NCBI GenBank assembly: GCA_035942915.1
Contig: DASZCR010000066.1
Coordinates: forward strand, 1 to 19,961
Length of the DNA: 19,961 nt
Direction of reading: 5' to 3'
DNA from: DASZCR01 sp035942915
GTDB taxonomy: Bacteria > Acidobacteriota > Blastocatellia > Pyrinomonadales > Pyrinomonadaceae
Both the position numbers and the translations under genes were made by a program. The notes beneath the pieces were generated by a model, which worked only from the letters and a program-made list of their open reading frames with translations, did not search any database and was not told the DNA's origin. The first letter of the stretch is position 1, and each line of letters begins with the position of its first letter. Below are positions 7,609 through 14,685 of this stretch, piece by piece.

Positions 7609-8613
7609 ATGACGCGTTTGACGACAGAGCGCGCGGCCGAGTTGGTCGCGCGGATGGAGGGGCGGCGCGTCGTCGTCTTCGGCGACGTGATGCTCGATGA
7701 GTTCGTCTGGGGCGACGTGACGCGCATCTCGCCGGAAGCGCCCGTGCCGGTTGTCGATATCAGGCGCGAGTCTGTGCGTCTGGGCGGCGCGGCCAACGTG
7801 CTCAACAATCTGGTGGCGCTCGGCGCGCGTGCGGATTTGGTCGGCGTCGTCGGCGACGACGCGGCCGGTGCGCGACTGCGCGCGGCGCTCTCCGAAACGT
7901 CGCCTGATAGCACGGGCGATTCGCTCATCACGGACGCGGCGCGGCCGACGACGCTGAAGACACGCATCATCGCTCATAACCAACTCGTCGTGCGCGCAGA
8001 CCGCGAGCGACGCGCGCCGGTCGATGCGGAGGTTGAAGCGCGCCTCGTCGAAATGCTGTTGAGATTGCTGCCGGGCGCGGACGCTTTCGTCGTCTCCGAT
8101 TACGACAAGGGCGCGGTCACGCCGCGCGTGCTTGCCGAGGTGCTGCCCGCAGCGCGCGCCGCAGGCACGCCCGTCCTGATTGACCCGAAGATACGAAACT
8201 TCTCATCCTACCGCCCGGCCACGCTCGTCACGCCGAACCACCACGAGGCGTTGCGTCTGACCAACACCGAAGACGACACGGACGAAGGGATGGCACGCGC
8301 CGCACGCGCCATTCGCGCGCTGCTCGATTGCGACTGCGTGCTCATCACACGAGGCGAGCAAGGCATGATGCTGCTCGAAGGCGACGGTGAACCGACTTAC
8401 GTCGGCACGGCGGCGCGCGAGGTCTACGACGTGACGGGCGCGGGCGACACCGTCATCGCCACGCTGGCCGCAGCCTGCGCCTCCGGCGCGTCGCTCGTCG
8501 AGGCGGCGATGCTCGCCAACCACGCCGCCGGAATCGTCGTCGGCAAACTCGGCACGGCCACCGCCGACGCCTCCGAACTCCTCGCCTCGTTCGATAAGGA
8601 CGAGCAACCCTGA
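7609..8613 (+). CDS. rfaE1: D-glycero-beta-D-manno-heptose-7-phosphate kinase (PfkB family)
   Basis: The 334-residue protein covers only the kinase domain of HldE; no cytidylyl/adenylyltransferase domain follows. Diagnostic segments are DVMLDEFVWGDVTRISPEAP (26-45), LGGAANVLNNLVALGA (58-73), the PfkB nucleotide motif DVTGAGDT (274-281) with D280 as catalytic base, and HAAGIVVGKLGTAT (305-318). The enzyme phosphorylates heptose-7-phosphate at C1 on the path to ADP-heptose, the donor used by GT9 enzymes such as the one two genes upstream. Only 14 nt separate it from the lipoprotein gene, so they are likely cotranscribed. The ribosome binding site is weak (cagagaa). The nucleotidyltransferase partner must lie outside this window. 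Confidence 0.93.
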   Translation: MTRLTTERAAELVARMEGRRVVVFGDVMLDEFVWGDVTRISPEAPVPVVDIRRESVRLGGAANVLNNLVALGARADLVGVVGDDAAGARLRAALSETSPDSTGDSLITDAARPTTLKTRIIAHNQLVVRADRERRAPVDAEVEARLVEMLLRLLPGADAFVVSDYDKGAVTPRVLAEVLPAARAAGTPVLIDPKIRNFSSYRPATLVTPNHHEALRLTNTEDDTDEGMARAARAIRALLDCDCVLITRGEQGMMLLEGDGEPTYVGTAAREVYDVTGAGDTVIATLAAACASGASLVEAAMLANHAAGIVVGKLGTATADASELLASFDKDEQP

Positions 8614-8689
8614 CAGCCCTTTGCGCAGCCGACGCGTCCAAAGTGAAAATCCATCTCACGCGGGAGACGCGGCAAGACGCTCTGAACAG

Positions 8690-9349
8690 ATGAAACGTCA
8701 ACACGCAAGGATGAGGCTCGGCGCGCTGGCGTCGGCGGCCGTGTTGGCGTTGACGTGCGGCATCGCCCAGAGAGACGACGGCAGAGCAAGCGTCGCGTCG
8801 GCGACGAGTCCGGTCGAGCGTGCGACAGTAGCGACGGCAACGCCGACGCAGGGGATTGATAACAGCGTCCCTCTCAAACTCCCTCTGGCGCGACCGCGCG
8901 TGCTCGTGCTCAAGGCGCGGCGGCAGTTGATTCTCTTTGATGGTGAACGTGCGCTGAGGCTCTATCGCATCGGCCTCGGCACGTCTCCGGTCGGCGACAA
9001 GGTGCGCGAGGGCGACAGGCGGACGCCGGAAGGCGACTTCTACGTCTGCGTGAAGAACCCGCAGAGCGCCTTCTACCTCTCGCTCGGTCTCAGTTACCCG
9101 AACGAAGAACATGCCGCGCGCGGCTTGCGCGACCGTTTGATTACGCGCAGCGAACATGCGCGCATCACGCGTGCGCTCAGAAGGAAGCGGACGCCGCCTT
9201 GGACGACCGCGCTCGGCGGAGAGATTTTTATTCACGGGCGCGGCTCGCAGAGCGATTGGACGTGGGGCTGCGTGGCACTCGATGACGCGGACATGCGTGA
9301 GCTTTACGACGCCTTGCCGACGGGCACTCCCGTCCGCATCGAGCCTTGA
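8690..9349 (+). CDS. L,D-transpeptidase, YkuD family, secreted
   Basis: The 219-residue precursor has a basic start and a hydrophobic stretch (LGALASAAVLALTCG) that acts as a signal peptide or membrane anchor. The YkuD domain runs from about 70 to 217. It begins VLVLKARRQLILFDGERALR, continues with GDRRTPEGDFYV, and ends with the active-site block in which H182-G183 (FIHGRG) is followed by TWGC with catalytic C194. The usual SHGC is TWGC here, a tolerated variant. Such enzymes form 3-3 cross-links or attach lipoproteins to peptidoglycan DAP residues. The ATG at 8690 was preferred to an upstream TTG at 8621 because it gives a normal signal sequence. The gene lies 76 nt after the heptose kinase. 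Confidence 0.87.
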   Translation: MKRQHARMRLGALASAAVLALTCGIAQRDDGRASVASATSPVERATVATATPTQGIDNSVPLKLPLARPRVLVLKARRQLILFDGERALRLYRIGLGTSPVGDKVREGDRRTPEGDFYVCVKNPQSAFYLSLGLSYPNEEHAARGLRDRLITRSEHARITRALRRKRTPPWTTALGGEIFIHGRGSQSDWTWGCVALDDADMRELYDALPTGTPVRIEP

Positions 9350-9381
9350 AGGACGGCACAGAGTTTTCGAGGATACGACGC

Positions 9382-10860
9382 TTGATAAAGAAACTGCTCC
9401 TCTTCATCTTCGCCTGTCTCGTCGCACTGTTGGTAGTGATGCTGGCGCGGACGCTGCTCTTTCGTTCGCGGCAGGTGTCGGCCGGGGCGGTCGGCGTCGT
9501 CTCGGTCGATGCTGCCGCGTCGGCCGCGCGGCTCGCGCAAGCCCTGCGTTTCCAGACCGTCTCGCACGAAGACCCTGCGCGCTTCGACCGCGAGGCGTTC
9601 CTCGGCCTGCATCGCTTCTTCGAGGAGACGTATCCGCGCGTGCACGCGAACCTGACGAGGGAGACGGTCAACGAGTTCAGTCTGCTCTACACATGGCCGG
9701 GTGCGGAGCCTGCGCTCAAGCCTGTCGTGCTGATGGCACATCTCGACGTGGTTCCTATCGAGGAGGGGACTGAGGAGCGTTGGTCGCAGCCGCCGTTCGA
9801 GGGGCGCGTCAGCGAGGGCTTCGTCTGGGGCAGGGGCGCTTTGGACGATAAGGCGGGCGTGGTCGGTCTGCTCGAAGCGGTCGAGACGCTGATTTCCGAA
9901 GGCTTTCGTCCGCGACGGACGGTCTATCTCGCATTCGGCCACGACGAGGAGGCCGGAGGTGGCGCGGGCGCAGCACGCATCGCGGAGCTTTTGCGCGGGC
10001 GCGGCGTCGAGCCGGAGTTTGTGTTGGACGAAGGCGGCGTAGTAACGAAGGGCATCGTCCCCGGCATCAGCGCGCCGGTCGCTCTGGTGGCGACGGCCGA
10101 GAAGGGTTTTGTGAGCGTCGAGCTATCGGTTGAGACAGAAGGCGGACATTCTTCGCGTCCGCCGCAACAGACGGCCATCGGCGTCCTCGCGGCTGCCGTC
10201 GCGCGTCTGGAAGCGACGCAGATGAGCGCGCGCTTCGAGGGGCCGACGCGAAGGATGCTCGAATACGTCGGCCCGGAGATGGCCTTCGGCCAGCGGCTCG
10301 TGATGGCGAACCTGTGGCTGACGCGCCCGCTCGTCGTGCGTCAGCTTCTCTCTTCGCCGACGACGGCCGCCTCCGTCCGCACGACGACGGCCGTGACCAT
10401 CTTTCAGGGCGGCATCAAAGACAACGTGCTCCCGTCGCGTGCGCGCGCGGTCGTCAACTTCCGCATCGCGCCGGGCGATACGAGCGATGGCGTCGTCGAG
10501 CACGTCCGGCGCGTCGTCGCTGACGCGCGCGTGAGGGTCGAGAAGGTGTCTGCAACCGTGAGCGAGCCTTCGCCTGAGTCGGACGCGAACTCGGCCAGTT
10601 TCGCTCTCCTGCAACGCACCATCCGAGAGGTCTATGCGGAGGCGGTCGTCGCGCCGTATCTCTCAATCGGCGCGACCGACGCGCGCTACTACGCGCCGCT
10701 CACGCGAAACGTCTATCGCTTTCTCCCGGTCACGGCGACGACGGAAGACCTCGCGCGCCTGCACGGCACAAACGAACGCATCGCCGTCGAAGACTTTGCG
10801 CGCACAGTGGTCTTTTACAGGCAACTGATACGCAACTCGGCACAACTGTCAGGGCAGTGA
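9382..10860 (+). CDS. Membrane-anchored M20 metallopeptidase (PM20D1/CPS1-like)
   Basis: The 492-residue protein starts with one transmembrane anchor (residues 4-26) that places the catalytic domain in the periplasm. M20 motifs are complete: H120 in LMAHLDVVP, bridging D155 in WGRGALDDK, the E189/E190 pair in GHDEEAGG, D216 in LDEGG, and H461 in RLHGTNERI. The dimerisation lid begins near GGHSSRPP (254-261). The best relatives by motif are PM20D1 and yeast carboxypeptidase S types, which cleave N-acyl amino acids or short peptides with two zinc ions. The TTG at 9382 is the chosen start because GAGGA lies 8 nt upstream; an earlier TTG at 9346, overlapping the transpeptidase stop, has no such site. 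Confidence 0.9.
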   Translation: MIKKLLLFIFACLVALLVVMLARTLLFRSRQVSAGAVGVVSVDAAASAARLAQALRFQTVSHEDPARFDREAFLGLHRFFEETYPRVHANLTRETVNEFSLLYTWPGAEPALKPVVLMAHLDVVPIEEGTEERWSQPPFEGRVSEGFVWGRGALDDKAGVVGLLEAVETLISEGFRPRRTVYLAFGHDEEAGGGAGAARIAELLRGRGVEPEFVLDEGGVVTKGIVPGISAPVALVATAEKGFVSVELSVETEGGHSSRPPQQTAIGVLAAAVARLEATQMSARFEGPTRRMLEYVGPEMAFGQRLVMANLWLTRPLVVRQLLSSPTTAASVRTTTAVTIFQGGIKDNVLPSRARAVVNFRIAPGDTSDGVVEHVRRVVADARVRVEKVSATVSEPSPESDANSASFALLQRTIREVYAEAVVAPYLSIGATDARYYAPLTRNVYRFLPVTATTEDLARLHGTNERIAVEDFARTVVFYRQLIRNSAQLSGQ

Positions 10861-10986
10861 CAAGTCCTCTGCCCGCGCCGTTGACGGCGTCGATTGAAAC
10901 TCGCGCGCGTGAGAGATTGCCGATTCGCCGCGCTTCGTTCATCATGCGAACATCTCCCGCGAAAATCTGAAACCGACCCGATTGAT

Positions 10987-12723
10987 ATGGCACTCGTAAA
11001 GACGCGCTCGTCACGTTTCACGTCTCTCCTCTTAATTTTCTCTTTCGTCTTCGCGTCCACCAGCGCGCCCATCGCCGCGCAGACGACGCCCGCGCCGACG
11101 CAACGCGAACGCCGCGTTAAGACACCCGCGCCGACGCCCACACCGCCGCCAATCACCGCGCCGACGCCGCGCGTGCTGCCGACACCAACGCCGACCCCTG
11201 CGCGCACAAACGTCGTCCCCGTTGCGACGCCGACGCCGCTCGTGTCGCAGCCAACGCCGACGGCGACGCCCACGCCGACACCCATCGCCCCTGCCCCGCG
11301 CACGCTTGAAGAGTTGCGCGCGCGCATCCGCGAAGTGCTGGCGCGCCCAGAGTTCGTCTCGTCGCATCTGGCCGTCAAGGTCGCCTCGCTCGACACGGGG
11401 CGCGTGCTCTTTGAGGAGAACGCCGAGAAGTGGCTGCAACCGGCCTCGAACCTGAAACTCTACACCGTCGCCGCTGCGCTCGACCGCCTCTCGCCCGACT
11501 ATCGTTTCACCACCTCCGTCTACGCCGCCGCGCGCCCCGACCCGGCCGGCACTGTGCGCGGAGACCTCATTGTCTACGGGCGCGGCGACCCGACCTACGC
11601 GACGCGCTTCGGCGGCGACTACTTCACGGCGATTGACGAACTGGCGGGAAAGATAGTCGCGGCCGGTGTGCGCCGCGTCGAAGGCGACCTCGTCGGCGAC
11701 GAGAGCTATTTCACGGGCGAGCCGTTTGCGCCCGGTTGGGAGTGGGACGATTTGCAGTGGTGGTATGGCGCGGAGGTGAGCGCGCTGTCGGTGGACGACA
11801 ATTCGGTTGATTTGACCGTCAAGCCGGGCGCGCGCGTCGGCGACCCGTGCGTCATCACGGTCGGGCCTTCGACGCCGCTCGTCACCATCGTTGACCGCAC
11901 GACGACGACCGCACGCGGCACGCGCCGCGAGATTGCCGTCCGCCGCGCACTCACGCAGAACGTCATCGAAATCTCCGGCGGCATGAGCATCGACGACCGG
12001 GGACAGTCGATGAGCGTCGCCATCTCGCGCCCGGCCATGCTCTTTGCGACGATGCTGCGCACCTCGCTCGAACGTCAGGGTGTGCAGTTCACGGGGCGCA
12101 CGCGCACGGTCTCGGCACGCGAGCGCGAAAGCGCGCCGCTGCAAGTTTCGACGCTTGTCGAGTTGGCCGTCCGGCAATCGCCGCCGCTCTCGGTCATCTC
12201 CGCGCAGACGCTCAAACCGAGTCAGAATCTCTACACGGAACTGTTACTGCGCACGCTCGGCAAAGTCACCTCGACCGATGCGCGCAAGACGAGCGAGGAG
12301 GCGGGCATCGAAGCCGTCCGCGCCTTCGTCCGGGCGGCCGGGATGGACGCGGAAAAACTGCTCATGTTCGACGGCTCAGGTCTCTCGCGCGGCAACCTCG
12401 TGACGGCCGCCTCGACGCTCGACCTGCTCATCTACATGAACCGACATCGCTACAGCGCGGCCTTCCGCGAGGCGCTGCCCGTCGCAGGCGTCGACGGCAC
12501 ACTGCGCAATCGCATGAAAGGCACGCCCGCGCAAGGGAACGCGCGCGCCAAGACCGGCACCTTGAGCAGCGCCACTTCGCTCTCCGGCTACGTCCTGAGC
12601 GCGGCGGGCGAGCGGCTCGTTTTCTCTCTGATGATTAACAATCCCCCGCGCGCAGGCGCGTCGCCCACAAGTTTCACAGACGCCGTGACGGTGCTCCTCG
12701 CCTCCTTCGCGGGGCGTTCATAA
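10987..12723 (+). CDS. dacB: D-alanyl-D-alanine carboxypeptidase/endopeptidase (PBP4, peptidase S13)
   Basis: The 578-residue precursor has a signal peptide (to about residue 31), then an unusually long Pro/Thr/Ala linker (about 33-105, many PTP repeats), then the S13 domain. The three penicillin-binding motifs are SxxK at S154-K157 (PASNLKLYT), SxN at 412-414 (PSQNLYTELLLR) and KTG at 522-524 (ARAKTGTLSSAT). FDGSGLSRGN at 461-470 is also typical. It trims the terminal D-Ala and cleaves D-Ala-DAP cross-bridges in the periplasm. The linker probably spans distance to the wall. The ATG at 10987 precedes the signal peptide; the longer frame to 10894 is rejected because it would bury it. No clear Shine-Dalgarno is seen. 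Confidence 0.93.
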   Translation: MALVKTRSSRFTSLLLIFSFVFASTSAPIAAQTTPAPTQRERRVKTPAPTPTPPPITAPTPRVLPTPTPTPARTNVVPVATPTPLVSQPTPTATPTPTPIAPAPRTLEELRARIREVLARPEFVSSHLAVKVASLDTGRVLFEENAEKWLQPASNLKLYTVAAALDRLSPDYRFTTSVYAAARPDPAGTVRGDLIVYGRGDPTYATRFGGDYFTAIDELAGKIVAAGVRRVEGDLVGDESYFTGEPFAPGWEWDDLQWWYGAEVSALSVDDNSVDLTVKPGARVGDPCVITVGPSTPLVTIVDRTTTTARGTRREIAVRRALTQNVIEISGGMSIDDRGQSMSVAISRPAMLFATMLRTSLERQGVQFTGRTRTVSARERESAPLQVSTLVELAVRQSPPLSVISAQTLKPSQNLYTELLLRTLGKVTSTDARKTSEEAGIEAVRAFVRAAGMDAEKLLMFDGSGLSRGNLVTAASTLDLLIYMNRHRYSAAFREALPVAGVDGTLRNRMKGTPAQGNARAKTGTLSSATSLSGYVLSAAGERLVFSLMINNPPRAGASPTSFTDAVTVLLASFAGRS

Positions 12724-12763
12724 AGCAAGAGAGACCGATTCCGACAACTGAGACCCCTCAATC

Positions 12764-13645
12764 ATGCGCTTTCTCAAATTTCACGGCTACGGCAACGACT
12801 ATCTCGTCTTCGAGGAGACGGAACTGGCCGGCGTCGCCTCTCTCAACGAGTTTGCGCGCCGCGTCTGCGAACGCCACTACGGCGCGGGCGCAGACGGCAT
12901 CGCCGTCGTCGGAGAACTCGCGGGCGCAGACGCCGCCGCCGACTTCTCCCTCCGCATCTTCAATCACGACGGGAGCGAAGCCGCCATGTCCGGCAACGGC
13001 TCGCGCTGCGCCGCCGCATACCTCTACGAACGTGCGCTCTGGACGCGCGAGGAGCTACGCTTTCAAACGCTGGCGGGCGTCAAACTCTATCGTCTGCGCG
13101 CACGCCCGCAGCCCGGCCGCTACCGCTTCGAGGCCGAAATCGGCCGCCCGCGCTTCGACAGCCCCTCCATCCCTTTCCGCGCAGAGCCAGCGCCGCTCCC
13201 CGAAGTGCGCGCCTATCCGCTTGTGGTTCCCGGCGGCGAGGTCGTCACCGTCACGGCCTTGCAGATGTGTAACCCGAACTGCTGCGTCTTCGTCGAAGAC
13301 TTCGAGGCGACTGACTGGCGACGCATGGGGCGCGCCATCGAGTCGCACAGGCAGTTCCCGGAAAAGACGAACGTCGAGTTCGTCCGCGTCCGCGACCGGC
13401 AGCGCGTCGAGGCGCGCGTCTGGGAGCGCGGCGTCGGCGAGACGCTCTCTTCGGGCACCGGCGCTTGTGCCGCAGCCGTCGCCTCGATGCTCAACGGCCT
13501 CGTCGAAAGAGAAGTCTCCGTGAACATGCCCGGCGGCCTCCTCGAAGTCCTCTGGCGCAACGACGGCGAAGTCCTCCTTACAGGCGACGCCGAACTGGTC
13601 TATACGGGCGACTGGCCGGACGAAAGGGTGAAGGCTGAAGGCTGA
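12764..13645 (+). CDS. dapF: Diaminopimelate epimerase homologue with both catalytic Cys replaced by Ser
   Basis: The 293-residue protein matches DapF over its whole length: FHGYGNDYLVF (6-16), NHDGSEAAMSGNGSRC (67-82), CNPNCCVFVEDF (169-180), FPEKTNVEFV (198-207) and WERGVGETLSSGTGACAA (220-237). DapF interconverts LL- and meso-diaminopimelate with two thiols. Against H. influenzae DapF from memory, Cys73 aligns with S76, Cys217 with S230 and His159 with N172; E221 (Glu208) and R222 are kept. The remaining cysteines (C82, C235 and others) are not at catalytic positions. It may be a divergent subfamily or have another activity, so the symbol is provisional. The ATG at 12764 follows dacB by 40 nt. 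No Shine-Dalgarno is seen. The last residues come from a purine-rich repeat. Confidence 0.85.
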   Translation: MRFLKFHGYGNDYLVFEETELAGVASLNEFARRVCERHYGAGADGIAVVGELAGADAAADFSLRIFNHDGSEAAMSGNGSRCAAAYLYERALWTREELRFQTLAGVKLYRLRARPQPGRYRFEAEIGRPRFDSPSIPFRAEPAPLPEVRAYPLVVPGGEVVTVTALQMCNPNCCVFVEDFEATDWRRMGRAIESHRQFPEKTNVEFVRVRDRQRVEARVWERGVGETLSSGTGACAAAVASMLNGLVEREVSVNMPGGLLEVLWRNDGEVLLTGDAELVYTGDWPDERVKAEG

Positions 13646-13703
13646 AAAGCGCTCCGCTTCCTTATCCAGACCCCTTCCGCCCTCCGCTCTCAGCCCTTTC
13701 CCC
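13623..13703. repeat. Purine-rich/pyrimidine-rich imperfect inverted repeat
   Basis: A GGTGAAGGCTGAAGGCTGAA-type purine run at 13623-13649, which includes the dapF stop, faces a pyrimidine run at 13671-13703 (CCCTTCCGCCCTCC, then CTCTCAGCCCTTTCC). The arms can pair imperfectly. The left arm contains a tandem AAGGCTG unit and supplies the last residues of DapF. Confidence 0.4.
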
Positions 13704-13748
13704 GCGCTGGACAGCCTCGCCTCCATGTGTTAGCCTCTTGTTCGTCAC

Positions 13749-13806
13749 ACAAGCGAACTTTTCGTAACATAAAACGAAAACATAGTTCGCTTGTTTTGCT
13801 TTTTGA
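13749..13806 (+). terminator. Nested hairpin with T-rich tail after dapF
   Basis: An outer stem pairs ACAAGCGAAC (13749-13758) with GTTCGCTTGT (13785-13794). An inner stem pairs TTTTCGT (13759-13765) with ACGAAAA (13774-13780) around AACATAAA, leaving a CATA bulge. T-rich sequence (TTTTGCTTTTT) follows. This fits a Rho-independent terminator for the dacB-dapF unit, although the stem is not very GC-rich. It also lies directly before the 3D-domain leader, so it could be regulatory. Confidence 0.6.
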
Positions 13807-13814
13807 AGACAGAC

Positions 13815-13936
13815 GCTTTCAGCGCAACGCATCAAGGATGCATTCCCCACTCCGGCTGACAAAGCTCGAAGACTCCTAGAGTCGGAGGTCGAGGCAGGAA
13901 AACGAGTAGTGACCGAGCTCGCGCGCCGCTGAAAGC
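13815..13936 (+). promoter_or_regulatory. Structured 5' leader of the 3D-domain gene, unassigned cis-regulatory RNA candidate
   Basis: GCTTTCAGCG (13815-13824) and CGCTGAAAGC (13927-13936) form a perfect 10-bp closing stem around about 100 nt. Inside are GCATC-AAG-GATGC (13829-13841), CTCCG/CGGAG (13850-13854 with 13883-13887) or alternatively CTCGA/TCGAG (13865-13869 with 13889-13893), and GACTC-CTA-GAGTC (13871-13883). The stem ends 27 nt before the start codon, just ahead of the ribosome binding site AGGAG (13949-13953). 3D-domain genes are often under c-di-AMP (ydaO) riboswitches, but I do not see that consensus here. Confidence 0.5.
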
Positions 13937-13963
13937 TTTCCATCGGACAGGAGAACCGAAAGA

Positions 13964-14536
13964 ATGGCAAAATCCCTCTTGGGGGGCGGCGCGGCACTGA
14001 CCGCGCTCTTCTCAATATCTTTGTTCTTTCAACCGCAGCCTTCAGTCGCCGAGACCCTCGCAGCATTACCTCAGCAACGACAGGAGCAGCAACAACAGAC
14101 GCAAGACACAGACGCCGGGGTTTCTCTCGAAACCTCTGAGCCGAAGACTGTCCGCCTGCCGGATGAGACGGTCGCTCCACGCGAACTGACGAAGACGACG
14201 GACGCCGAATCGCAATCGACGCAGGCTTTCGTCGCCACTGCCTACTCTCTGCGCGGGCGCACGGCGAGCGGACGGATGGTCAGCAAGGGCATCATCGCCG
14301 CAGACCGCAGGGTATTGCCCCTCGGCACGCGCGTCCGCATCGACGCGGGCGCTTACACGGGCGAGTACGTCGTCGCAGACACGGGAGGCGCCGTGCGCGG
14401 TCGGAAAATCGACGTGTGGGTTCCATCGACGGGCGAGGCCATGCGCTTCGGCCGCCGCTCCATCAAACTCACAGTCTTGACCTACGGAGGCGGCGGACGC
14501 AAAACTTCGACCCCGCGCACGCGCGTGCGCAAATAG
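13964..14536 (+). CDS. Secreted 3D-domain protein (lytic-transglycosylase-like)
   Basis: The 190-residue precursor has a signal sequence (about 1-29), a Q-rich and acidic spacer (36-85), and a C-terminal 3D domain (about 88-175). The three aspartates are D114 in IIAADRRVLPLG, D139 in VVADTGGAV and D150 in GRKIDVWV. The domain is a double-psi beta-barrel related to MltA and the Rpf/YocH-type wall proteins, and it cuts or binds peptidoglycan. The basic tail KTSTPRTRVRK may contact the wall or nucleic acid. AGGAG lies 10 nt upstream of the ATG. The gene has its own structured leader and a strong terminator, so it is probably transcribed alone. Confidence 0.88.
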   Translation: MAKSLLGGGAALTALFSISLFFQPQPSVAETLAALPQQRQEQQQQTQDTDAGVSLETSEPKTVRLPDETVAPRELTKTTDAESQSTQAFVATAYSLRGRTASGRMVSKGIIAADRRVLPLGTRVRIDAGAYTGEYVVADTGGAVRGRKIDVWVPSTGEAMRFGRRSIKLTVLTYGGGGRKTSTPRTRVRK

Positions 14537-14584
14537 CCGTCACCTCAGAGTCAATTCAAACTCCTTACTTGAGGAGCACGCAAG

Positions 14585-14628
14585 CGAAGGCCGCTGTTTG
14601 AGAAAGACAGCGGCCTTCGTCTCTTTCG
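14585..14628 (+). terminator. Rho-independent terminator of the 3D-domain gene
   Basis: CGAAGGCCGCTGT (14585-14597) pairs perfectly with ACAGCGGCCTTCG (14607-14619) over 13 bp around a 9-nt loop. T/C-rich sequence (TCTCTTTC) follows. It begins 49 nt after the stop codon. Confidence 0.8.
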
Positions 14629-14685
14629 ACGCCACCGTAGGTTGCGACACGAACCATGGCGAGTTTAAGATTTCCCGCGCCGCCC

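Noticed and set aside
10894..10986. N-terminal extension of DacB to 10894
   Set aside because: It would bury the signal peptide 31 residues inside the protein.
11083..11301. CRISPR-like array
   Set aside because: The short repeats (CCGACGCC type) are in frame and encode Pro-Thr repeats of the DacB linker, with no spacers.
11032..12177. Long minus-strand frame opposite dacB (381 codons)
   Set aside because: Arg-rich low-complexity translation antisense to a clear S13 peptidase.
13815..13936. c-di-AMP (ydaO), c-di-GMP-I, SAM, cobalamin or fluoride riboswitch
   Set aside because: I looked for their conserved cores and found only partial resemblance, so I leave the leader unassigned.
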